From an uncultured Sphingomonadaceae bacterium (GTDB lineage: Bacteria; Pseudomonadota; Alphaproteobacteria; Sphingomonadales; Sphingomonadaceae), in assembly GCA_938016505.1 (NCBI GenBank), contig CALLWN010000303.1, positions 1-5,976 on the forward strand: a DNA stretch of 5,976 bases. The letters run 5' to 3'. The position numbers were made by a program, and so were the translations under genes. Below the pieces are notes generated by a model that worked only from the letters and a program-made list of their open reading frames with translations, was not told the DNA's origin and did not search any database. Position 1 is the stretch's first letter. Each line of letters begins with the position of its first letter. Positions 1 to 5,478 of this stretch are shown here, one piece after another.

Positions 1-5
1 CTGGT

Positions 6-1760
6 GTGCGCATCAAGGCAAACCGCTGGTTCCTGCTGCTGCTCGCGCTTCCGGCGGCGGCACGCGCCCAGGACGCGACGGTCGAACCGCCGACCGGGCA
101 AGAGCCGGCGGCGACCGCGCCCGCCGGTGCGCCGACATCGATCCTGCCGGAGTTCCTCGAGGAGGTTCCGGCGGCGCAGCCGGTCAGCCCGGCGCCGTTG
201 CCGCCACCGGCCCCGGGCGCCACGTCAGCGCCCGGCAGCGCGAAGGCAGACGCATCGGTGGCGCCGGGCCCGCCGGCAGATCCTCCCGAACTGCCCGGCC
301 CGACCCGCCCGGCTGCCCGCGCCGGCCTCGTGACACAGGCAACGATCGGCCTCGCACCGGACCTGTTCGCAGGCTCTGACGGGCGCTTCCTCGCAGGCCT
401 TCTCAACCGGCTCGACGGCCCCCTCGCCAGCAGGTGGGGCCAGATCGTCATCCAGCGCGCCCTCCTGACCGAGGCCGACCCGCCGCCGGGCATTCACCCC
501 GGCGACTGGCTCGCGGCACGGGCGCGGGCGCTGGTGGCGCTCGGCAGCGCCGCCGATGCCCATCGGATGCTGATCCGGGTCCGCCGGGCCGACTACACGC
601 CGCGGCTGCTCGCGGCCGCCGCCCATGCCGCGCTCGCCGCCGGCGACCCGCTCGGGCTGTGCCCGATCACCGCCGACGGCCGCGCCGCCTCTGGCGACAA
701 CCCGGCATTCCTGCTTGCGGACGGCTGGTGCATGGCGCTGGCAGGCGATCCGGTGAGTGCGAACCAGCTGTTCGAGCGGGCCCGCCGCCGCAGGCTCGCC
801 GACCCGCTCGACATCCAGCTCGCCGAGCGGGTGGCGTCGGCTGTCGCTGCCACCCGCTCGGCCGGCAACCCGGTGTGGCGCGAAGTCGACCGGCTTTCGG
901 CCTGGCGCATCGGCCTTGCCGCCGCCACCGGAACCGCAATCCCTGCCGAGCTGGTGGGGGCGGCAGCGCCTGCGATGCGGGCGTGGATGGCGCGGCTGCC
1001 GCGCGTGCCCGTCGACAGCCGCGCGGCACTCGTGCCCGAGGCGGCGGGCGAGGGCGTGCTGAGTGCTGCGGAGGCGGAACGCATCCTCGCGCTCGATGCC
1101 GCGCTCGCGCCGGCCGGCGAGACCGAGGCTCGCCCCGGCACACAGTTGCGGCTGGCAGCGGGTGCCGCCTCGCGCGCGCAGCGGCTGGCCGCAATCCGCG
1201 CCCTGCTCAAGCGCGGGCCCGAGGCCTCGGTCGAGCGCTTCGGCTGGCGCGTGGTGGCAGGCCCGTCCGCTGCCCGGCTGGCGCCGGACCCCGAGCTCGC
1301 CGCCGATGCCCCGGCGCTCGTGGAGGCGATGCTCGCGGCCGGCTATGCCGGCAACGCCCGGGCCTGGTGGCCGGTGCTAGAGGATGCCGACCCTGCAGTC
1401 CGGACCCGGGTTGCAGCCCTTCTCGCCGGAATCGATGCGACGGTCCCGGTCGATTTCGACCGGCTCGGGCGCGAAACCTCGCCAGCCCGGGCAGCGCTGG
1501 TGCGGGCCGGGCTCGAGGGGCTCGGCCGACGGCCCGACGGCACAATCCCGCGGCTCGCCAATGGCTGGACGGCTGCAATGGATGAGGCGCTGGCGGCAGG
1601 ACGGCGCGGCGAGGCGCTGGTGCTGGCGGCAACCGGCCTGCAGGGCAGTTTCGCCGCGCTTGCGCCCGATCATTTTCGCCGGATCGTGGCGGCGCTCGCG
1701 GCAGCCGGCCTTGCCGACGAGGCCGGGCTGATGGTCGCAGAAGCGGCGACCAGGGGCTAG
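6..1760 (+). CDS. Exported Ala-rich helical protein of unknown function
   Basis: I do not recognise the family. Read from GTG at 6, the 584-residue product opens with a clear signal peptide: basic residues (RIKANR), a hydrophobic core (FLLLLALP) and an A-R-A cleavage site before Q22. The protein is therefore probably periplasmic. Residues about 23-105 are Pro/Ala-rich and probably disordered. The remainder is Ala/Arg/Leu-rich and looks almost wholly helical. Segments around 165-285 (LARARALVALGSAADAH, then ALAGDPVSANQLFERARR) resemble degenerate TPR units with the typical G-D/A-x-x-A turns. The only two cysteines, C219 and C242, lie in that part and could form a disulfide. No catalytic motif is visible. 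The signal peptide supports the GTG start, but bases before it lie outside the window, so no ribosome binding site can be checked and an earlier start is possible. The TAG stop is 41 nt from the end of convergent tadA. Coding is well supported; function is unassigned. Confidence 0.82.
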   Translation: MRIKANRWFLLLLALPAAARAQDATVEPPTGQEPAATAPAGAPTSILPEFLEEVPAAQPVSPAPLPPPAPGATSAPGSAKADASVAPGPPADPPELPGPTRPAARAGLVTQATIGLAPDLFAGSDGRFLAGLLNRLDGPLASRWGQIVIQRALLTEADPPPGIHPGDWLAARARALVALGSAADAHRMLIRVRRADYTPRLLAAAAHAALAAGDPLGLCPITADGRAASGDNPAFLLADGWCMALAGDPVSANQLFERARRRRLADPLDIQLAERVASAVAATRSAGNPVWREVDRLSAWRIGLAAATGTAIPAELVGAAAPAMRAWMARLPRVPVDSRAALVPEAAGEGVLSAAEAERILALDAALAPAGETEARPGTQLRLAAGAASRAQRLAAIRALLKRGPEASVERFGWRVVAGPSAARLAPDPELAADAPALVEAMLAAGYAGNARAWWPVLEDADPAVRTRVAALLAGIDATVPVDFDRLGRETSPARAALVRAGLEGLGRRPDGTIPRLANGWTAAMDEALAAGRRGEALVLAATGLQGSFAALAPDHFRRIVAALAAAGLADEAGLMVAEAATRG

Positions 1761-1788
1761 CTGGCAGGCCCGCCGACAGCCCCGGCAG

Positions 1789-1812
1789 GCCAGGCAGGCG
1801 GTCAGGCCTGGC
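1789..1812. repeat. Inverted repeat in the convergent gap, possible weak terminator
   Basis: A perfect 7-bp inverted repeat, GCCAGGC (1789-1795) and GCCTGGC (1806-1812) with a 10-nt loop, spans the tadA stop codon. It sits in the 41-nt gap between the converging 584-residue-protein gene and tadA. It could end transcription from either side, but no T-run follows on either strand, so it is not a standard intrinsic terminator. The gap is also rich in CAGGC words, including GGCAGGCC at 1763-1770 and 1784-1791. A chance fold in GC-rich DNA is a fair alternative. Confidence 0.3.
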
Positions 1813-2260
1813 GAAGGCCGGCGAAGAAATCTCGCAGGAGCTGCGCCGCCTCGGTTTCGCCGATGTTGCCGATGATCTCCGGGCGGTGGTGGCAGGTGGG
1901 CTGGCTGAACACCCGGGCGCCATGGACCACGCCGCCGCCCTTGGGGTCGGGCGCGGCATAGACGAGCCGGGCGAGCCGGGCGTGAGCGATCGCGCCCGCG
2001 CACATGGCGCAGGGCTCGAGCGTCACCCAGAGCGTGCAGCCGGTGAGCCGGTCGGCGCCGAGCGCTGCGGCGGCCGCGCGGATGGCGAGCAGCTCGGCAT
2101 GGGCGGTCGGGTCGCGATCGGTGCGGGTGCGATTGTGGGCCGTGGCGAGGACTGCGCCGTCGGCGGCTGTGATGACCGCGCCCACCGGCACCTCGCCGAG
2201 CCGGGCTGCGGCACGCGCTGCCGCAAGCGCCTCGGGCATGGCCGATCGGAACAGGGTCAT
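1802..2260 (-). CDS. tadA: tRNA adenosine(34) deaminase TadA
   Basis: TadA converts adenosine to inosine at wobble position 34 of tRNA-Arg(ACG) in the cytoplasm, so that one tRNA reads several CGN codons. The 152-residue product carries the cytidine/deoxycytidylate-deaminase zinc site: H54-A-E56, where H binds zinc and E is the proton shuttle, and P83-C84-A-M-C87 with two zinc-binding cysteines. VPVGAV at 25-30 and N43 match the conserved substrate-pocket region, and the C-terminal HHRPEI...LLRDFF is typical of TadA. Length matches the family (about 150-170). I chose ATG 2260. It lies 34 nt after the typA stop and has purine-rich GGCAGG/GGCGGA upstream. The longer reading from 2335 would overlap typA and add a Pro/Gly-rich leader unlike the family. 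ATG at 2239 is possible but has no Shine-Dalgarno sequence. It is probably cotranscribed with typA. Confidence 0.95.
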   Translation of the reverse strand: MTLFRSAMPEALAAARAAARLGEVPVGAVITAADGAVLATAHNRTRTDRDPTAHAELLAIRAAAAALGADRLTGCTLWVTLEPCAMCAGAIAHARLARLVYAAPDPKGGGVVHGARVFSQPTCHHRPEIIGNIGETEAAQLLRDFFAGLRQA

Positions 2261-2263
2261 TCC

Positions 2264-2294
2264 GCCCGGCCTGCCCGGCCCGGAATGGCCCGGC
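2264..2294. repeat. Three GCCCGGC direct repeats between typA and tadA
   Basis: The 34-nt typA-tadA spacer holds three exact copies of GCCCGGC (plus-strand 2264-2270, 2273-2279, 2288-2294). On the coding strand they read GCCGGGC. They fall directly before the tadA start and just after the typA stop. They leave only a weak, very close ribosome binding site (GGCGGA abutting the ATG), so tadA may rely partly on translational coupling. GC-rich composition alone could generate such words, and no function is assigned. Confidence 0.35.
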
Positions 2295-4115
2295 TCACCC
2301 GGCCTTTGCGGCGCGGGCCTGGCGCTTGCGCTCATGCGGGTCGAGGAACCGCTTGCGGACCCGGATCGACTTCGGAGTGACCTCGACGCACTCGTCCTCG
2401 TCGATGAAGGCGATCGCCTGCTCCAAGGTCAGGCGGCGTGGCGGCGAGAGGCGGAGCGCGTCGTCCTTGCCGGCCGCGCGAAAGTTGGTGAGCTGCTTCG
2501 AGCGCAGCGGATTGACCTCGAGATCCTCGCCGCGGGCGTTCTCGCCGATGACCATGCCCTGGTAGACCGGCTCACCCGGCGCGATCATGAGGGTGCCGCG
2601 TTCCTCGAGGCTGCCGAGCGCATAGCCGACGGCAGCGCCGGTCTCGGTCGAGACGAGCACGCCGTTGGGGCGCCCCGAGATGGGCCCGCGCCACGGCGCG
2701 TAGCGGGCGAACTGGCGGTTCATGATGCCGGTGCCGCGAGTGTCGGAGAGGAACTCCCCATGGTAGCCGATGAGGCCGCGGGTGGGGCCGAAGAAGGTGA
2801 GCCGAAGCTTGCCGCCGCCCGATGGCGCCATGTCCATGAGCTCGGCCTTTCTGAGCGCCATCTTCTCGACGACGATCCCCTGGAAGGCCTCGTCGACATC
2901 GACGATGATGGTCTCGTGCGGTTCGAGCCGGTGGCCGAGCTCGTCGGTCAGCTGGATGACCTGGGGCCGGCCGATGGTGAGTTCGAACCCCTCGCGTCGC
3001 ATGGTCTCGATGAGCACGCCGAGCTGGAGTTCGCCGCGTCCCGCCACCTCGAAGCTGTCCTTCGTGTCGCTCTCGGTCACCCTGATGGCGACATTGCCCT
3101 CGGCCTCGAGCAGCAGCCGGTCGCGGATCATCCGGCTCGTCACCTTGCTGCCCTCGCGGCCGGCGAACGGGCTGTCATTGACCGAGAAGCGGATCGAGAG
3201 CGTCGGCGGATCGATCGGCTGGGCGGCGATGGGCACGGTGACGGACGGATCGGCGATGGTGTGGGCGACGGTTGCCGTCTGGAGCCCCGCGATCGAGACG
3301 ATATCGCCGGCCGCAGCCTCCTCGACCGGCACCCGCTCGAGGCCACGGAAGGCGAAGATCTTGGTGGCCCTGCCCTCCTCGACCGGCTGGCCGGCAGCAT
3401 CGAGCGCGCGGATCGGCATGTTGACGACCAGGCGTCCGCTGGCGATCCGCCCGGTCAGCATGCGGCCAACGAAGGCATCGCGGTCGAGCAGCGAGACGAG
3501 CAGGCGGAAGGCCTCGTCAGGATCGGCTGCCGGCGGCGGGACATGGGCAAGCACCAGCTCGAACAGCGGCGCAAGCGTGCCCGCGCGGATGGATGGATCC
3601 GGGCCGGCATAGCCCGAGCGGCCCGAGGCATAGAGAACCGGGAAATCGAGCTGGGCATCGGTGGCACCGAGCGCCACGAACAGGTCGAACACCTCGTCGA
3701 GGACCGCATGGGGCCGGGCGTCGGCCCGGTCGATCTTGTTGACGACGACGATCGGCCGAAGGCCGAGTGCAAGCGCCTTGCCGAGGACGAACTTGGTCTG
3801 CGGCATCGGCCCCTCGGCGGCATCGACGAGCAGGATGACGCCGTCGACCATCGACAGGATCCGCTCCACCTCGCCGCCGAAATCGGCGTGGCCCGGGGTG
3901 TCGACGATGTTGATGCGGGTGCCGTGCCACTCGACGCTCGTGCATTTGGCGAGGATGGTGATGCCCCGCTCGCGCTCGAGATCGGTGGAATCCATCGCCC
4001 GCTCGGCGATCCGCTGGTTGTCGCGGAAGGTGCCAGAGGCGCGGAACATCTGGTCGACGAGGGTTGTCTTGCCGTGGTCGACATGGGCGATGATGGCCAC
4101 GTTGCGGAGCGGCAT
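2295..4115 (-). CDS. typA: Ribosome-associated translational GTPase TypA/BipA
   Basis: This is a cytoplasmic GTPase of the EF-G/LepA superfamily that binds the 70S ribosome and acts in 50S assembly and stress or cold adaptation. The 606-residue product matches the family length (607 in E. coli). G-domain motifs are all present: P-loop A10-HVDHGKT, R50-GIT (G2), D72-TPGH (G3), N126-KID (G4), and YASGRSG around 162-168 at the G5 place, where many homologues have S-A. A beta-barrel domain II (about 200-295) follows, then EF-G-like domains III and V (SPFAGREG near 315, [11 protein letters not shown] at 360-370, MRREGFEL). The BipA-specific C-terminal domain comes last ([29 protein letters not shown]). 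ATG 4115 is chosen because GGAAAG lies 6 nt upstream and [16 protein letters not shown] is the normal BipA N-terminus. A start at 4190 would add 25 unrelated residues and cross the likely promoter. It is the first gene of a leftward typA-tadA pair. Confidence 0.97.
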   Translation of the reverse strand: MPLRNVAIIAHVDHGKTTLVDQMFRASGTFRDNQRIAERAMDSTDLERERGITILAKCTSVEWHGTRINIVDTPGHADFGGEVERILSMVDGVILLVDAAEGPMPQTKFVLGKALALGLRPIVVVNKIDRADARPHAVLDEVFDLFVALGATDAQLDFPVLYASGRSGYAGPDPSIRAGTLAPLFELVLAHVPPPAADPDEAFRLLVSLLDRDAFVGRMLTGRIASGRLVVNMPIRALDAAGQPVEEGRATKIFAFRGLERVPVEEAAAGDIVSIAGLQTATVAHTIADPSVTVPIAAQPIDPPTLSIRFSVNDSPFAGREGSKVTSRMIRDRLLLEAEGNVAIRVTESDTKDSFEVAGRGELQLGVLIETMRREGFELTIGRPQVIQLTDELGHRLEPHETIIVDVDEAFQGIVVEKMALRKAELMDMAPSGGGKLRLTFFGPTRGLIGYHGEFLSDTRGTGIMNRQFARYAPWRGPISGRPNGVLVSTETGAAVGYALGSLEERGTLMIAPGEPVYQGMVIGENARGEDLEVNPLRSKQLTNFRAAGKDDALRLSPPRRLTLEQAIAFIDEDECVEVTPKSIRVRKRFLDPHERKRQARAAKAG

Positions 4116-4121
4116 GGCAGG

Positions 4122-4127
4122 CTTTCC
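4122..4127 (-). promoter_or_regulatory. Ribosome binding site of typA
   Basis: GGAAAG on the minus strand lies 6 nt before ATG 4115. It is the best Shine-Dalgarno match near any candidate start and decides the 606-residue reading of typA. Confidence 0.6.
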
Positions 4128-4142
4128 GGAAATGGGCGCGCG

Positions 4143-4155
4143 ACGCGCAGCGCGT
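4143..4155. repeat. 13-bp palindrome near the predicted typA transcription start
   Basis: ACGCGC-A-GCGCGT is a perfect palindrome with 6-bp arms and a single central base. It lies about where transcription from the candidate typA promoter would begin. It could be an operator or a small 5'-leader hairpin. Alternating CG runs are common in this genome, so chance remains likely. Confidence 0.3.
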
Positions 4156-4161
4156 GGGTTG

Positions 4162-4190
4162 GCCATAGCCGCTGGGCCGGCAAGCGGCAA
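4162..4190 (-). promoter_or_regulatory. Candidate typA-tadA promoter
   Basis: On the minus strand TTGCCG (4190-4185) is separated by 17 nt from TATGGC (4167-4162), a plausible sigma-70 -35/-10 pair for an alphaproteobacterium. Transcription would begin near 4155, giving a leader of about 40 nt. TTGCCG belongs to a 7-bp tandem duplication (CGGCAAG at 4178-4184 and 4185-4191), so a second -35 option exists at a worse spacing. The call rests on consensus matching only. Confidence 0.35.
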
Positions 4191-4286
4191 GCTGCGGCTG
4201 TGCGCCGGTGTCCCGGGTGGCAGCCTGCAAGGCTCCGCGATCCGCCGGCCGCTGCCAGCCTGCAGCGCACGGCAGCCGGGCTTTCA

Positions 4287-4314
4287 TTGACCTTTCATCA
4301 AGTTGGTCTAAAGC
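4287..4314 (+). promoter_or_regulatory. Candidate rodZ-cpoB promoter in an A/T-richer island
   Basis: TTGACC (4287-4292), a 16-nt spacer and TAAAGC (4309-4314) give a plausible sigma-70 promoter with a leader of about 30 nt to the GTG at 4352. It sits in the stretch of about 40 nt (4280-4320) that is clearly less GC-rich than its surroundings, which favours a promoter. The -35 overlaps a CTTTCAT direct repeat (4281-4287, 4292-4298) and an inverted repeat TTGA-N7-TCAA (4287-4301), which could be a regulator site. The -10 match is weak (3 of 6). Confidence 0.4.
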
Positions 4315-4340
4315 ATTCAGCTGGGTCTCCAGACGTCCCT

Positions 4341-4348
4341 GGGAGAGG
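4341..4348 (+). promoter_or_regulatory. Ribosome binding site of the rodZ-like gene
   Basis: GGGAGAGG ends 3 nt before GTG 4352, with the GGGAG core 6 nt away. It is a strong Shine-Dalgarno sequence. It decides the GTG start over the 48-codon longer in-frame reading from 4208, which would run through the promoter. Confidence 0.65.
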
Positions 4349-4351
4349 CTT

Positions 4352-5410
4352 GTGACGTCGCCGGTTGAAAAGCGGGTCGAGCTGGCGGAGCATCGGCCCG
4401 AACAGGAAGAGGAATTGTCCGCGCCGGACGAAGGGTTGCACGCGCCTGACAAGGACGGATCCGCAATCGCCGGATCTGGCGGGGTTGATGTGCCGGGCGA
4501 ACCGGACATCACGGCGAGGCCCGCGGCCGCGGTTCCACCCGATGCCCTGGTCCCGCCCGACAACGTCCATCCCTTCCCGGTCCCCGAGCCGGCAACGCTG
4601 GGTGCGGACCTCAGACGGGCACGGGAAGAGGCCGGCCTGTCGCTCGCCGAACTGGCGCAACGCACCAAGATCAGGCCGGGGCTCCTCGCCAGCATCGAGG
4701 CCGATGATCATGACCGGCTGCCGGCGCTCACCTACACGATCGGGTTCGTGAAGGCCTATGCCCGGAGCGTCGGAATGGACCCGGGCGCGGCCGCCGAACG
4801 CTATCGGCTTGAGTCCCGGCGGGTCGATCCGGTGCCGGCGATCGTCGATATCGAGCCGCTCGACTCCCGGCGCCTCCCGGGACGGCCGCTGGTCGCGGCC
4901 TCGATCCTTGCTGCACTTCTTGTGCTGGGACTGCTTGTCGCAGGCGGGCTCGGCCTGTTCGATGACCGGCTGCCCGCCCCCCCCGATGCCACCCCGACGG
5001 CAGAGGTCCCCACATCGGCAGAGGTCCCCGCATCGGCAGCGGCCCCGGCGCGCCCGGAACTGCCCGATCCCGCTGCCGCGCAGGCGGAAGCGGCAGCAGC
5101 GGCCACCGGCCCAGTGCGGCTCGCGGCGCGCGAGGATGTCTGGATCCGGGTCCGCGAAGGCCCGCGCGGCGAGCGCCTGTTCGAGGGCACGCTCAGGAAG
5201 GGCGAGACGCTCGACATCCCGCCCGGACGGGCGTGGCGGTTGCGCGCCGGCCGGGCTGGAGCGGTCGAGGTTTCGATCGGCGGCGAACTGCTCCCGCCGC
5301 TTGGAGGGGATGGCGAGGTGCTGGCCTCCCAGTCGCTTCTTCCCGACGACCTGCGCGCCCGAACCGCAGAACGGCCCGGCCCCTACGCACCGGCACGCCC
5401 GGCGCGCTGA
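4352..5410 (+). CDS. rodZ: RodZ-like HTH membrane protein with DUF4115 tail
   Basis: RodZ proteins are single-pass inner-membrane proteins that tie MreB filaments in the cytoplasm to the periplasmic wall-synthesis machinery and help set cell shape. The 352-residue product has the family order. A Xre-type HTH_25 domain lies at about 83-155 (LGADLRRAREEAGLSLAELA, then IEADDHDRLP and a GFVKAYARSVGMD segment). A basic segment (RRLPGR, 173-178) precedes one transmembrane helix at about 180-202. A Pro/Ala-rich periplasmic linker (207-250) leads to a beta-rich DUF4115-like domain (about 253-335) with WIRVREG, LRKGETLDIPPG and a final SLLPDDL. Odd: about 82 residues precede the HTH, acidic at first and later Pro/Ala-rich, whereas E. 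coli RodZ has a short N-terminus. The linker contains an 18-bp tandem repeat. The start is GTG with a strong RBS. It is probably cotranscribed with cpoB, 68 nt downstream. The fold assignment is firm; a RodZ role in shape is inferred, and the HTH could instead bind DNA. Confidence 0.85.
   Translation: MTSPVEKRVELAEHRPEQEEELSAPDEGLHAPDKDGSAIAGSGGVDVPGEPDITARPAAAVPPDALVPPDNVHPFPVPEPATLGADLRRAREEAGLSLAELAQRTKIRPGLLASIEADDHDRLPALTYTIGFVKAYARSVGMDPGAAAERYRLESRRVDPVPAIVDIEPLDSRRLPGRPLVAASILAALLVLGLLVAGGLGLFDDRLPAPPDATPTAEVPTSAEVPASAAAPARPELPDPAAAQAEAAAAATGPVRLAAREDVWIRVREGPRGERLFEGTLRKGETLDIPPGRAWRLRAGRAGAVEVSIGGELLPPLGGDGEVLASQSLLPDDLRARTAERPGPYAPARPAR
4999..5034 (+). repeat. Two-copy 18-bp in-frame tandem repeat in the RodZ linker
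   Basis: Two 18-bp units (4999-5016 and 5017-5034) differ at one base (A versus G). A decayed third copy follows from 5035 (GGCAGCGGCCCC). They encode overlapping AEVPTS/AEVPAS hexapeptides in the periplasmic linker just after the membrane helix. Because the unit is a multiple of three, copy number could change linker length without a frameshift. Confidence 0.8.
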
Positions 5411-5422
5411 CGCTTCCGATTC

Positions 5423-5463
5423 AGCCTCCGGTCAGGCTAGGGGTCCCCTTGGGACCCGGAGGC
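5423..5463 (+). promoter_or_regulatory. Overlapping hairpins in the rodZ-cpoB spacer
   Basis: Three complementary pairings lie within 41 nt. AGCCT (5423-5427) pairs with AGGCT (5434-5438). GGGTCCC (5441-5447) pairs with GGGACCC (5451-5457) around a CTT loop. GCCTCCGG (5424-5431) pairs with CCGGAGGC (5456-5463). The third excludes the first and takes two base pairs from the second. It also covers a GGAGG (5458-5462) upstream of the cpoB start. No T-run follows, so this is not a normal intrinsic terminator. It may set mRNA stability, processing or translation of cpoB, but no ligand or regulator is suggested by the sequence. Confidence 0.45.
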
Positions 5464-5467
5464 AGAC

Positions 5468-5471
5468 GGAG
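5468..5471 (+). promoter_or_regulatory. Ribosome binding site of cpoB
   Basis: GGAG lies 7 nt before ATG 5479, ideal spacing. A second, stronger-looking GGAGG at 5458-5462 is 16 nt away, too far for normal use, and can be paired in the spacer hairpin. Confidence 0.6.
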
Positions 5472-5478
5472 ACACGAG

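Noticed and set aside
434..1585. Long Arg/Ala/Gly-rich open frames on both strands inside the first gene
   Set aside because: Low-complexity frame shadows of a GC-rich gene. Only the frame from position 6 has a signal peptide and balanced composition.
2261..2335. N-terminal extension of tadA from ATG 2335
   Set aside because: It overlaps the typA end and adds a Pro/Gly-rich leader not seen in TadA proteins; ATG 2260 gives the normal length.
3770..3790. Defective G5 motif in TypA (SGR instead of SA-L/K)
   Set aside because: G5 is the least conserved GTPase motif and the rest of the G domain is intact; I believe similar residues occur in related alphaproteobacterial TypA proteins, so it is not evidence of loss of function.
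4116..4190. N-terminal extension of typA from 4190
   Set aside because: BipA proteins start a few residues before the P-loop region, the ATG at 4115 has a Shine-Dalgarno sequence, and the extension covers the probable promoter.
4208..4351. N-terminal extension of the rodZ-like gene from 4208
   Set aside because: It runs through the A/T-richer promoter region, has no family similarity, and GTG 4352 has a strong ribosome binding site.
2004..4355. A 783-codon open frame on the plus strand opposite typA and part of tadA
   Set aside because: It is antisense to a full, motif-complete typA. Its product is Asp/Glu/Arg/His-rich without any domain, as expected for the shadow of a GC-rich gene.
5441..5457. 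Intrinsic terminator between rodZ and cpoB
   Set aside because: The GGGTCCC/GGGACCC hairpin is perfect but is followed by GGAGGCAGACGG, not a T-run, so ordinary termination is unlikely.
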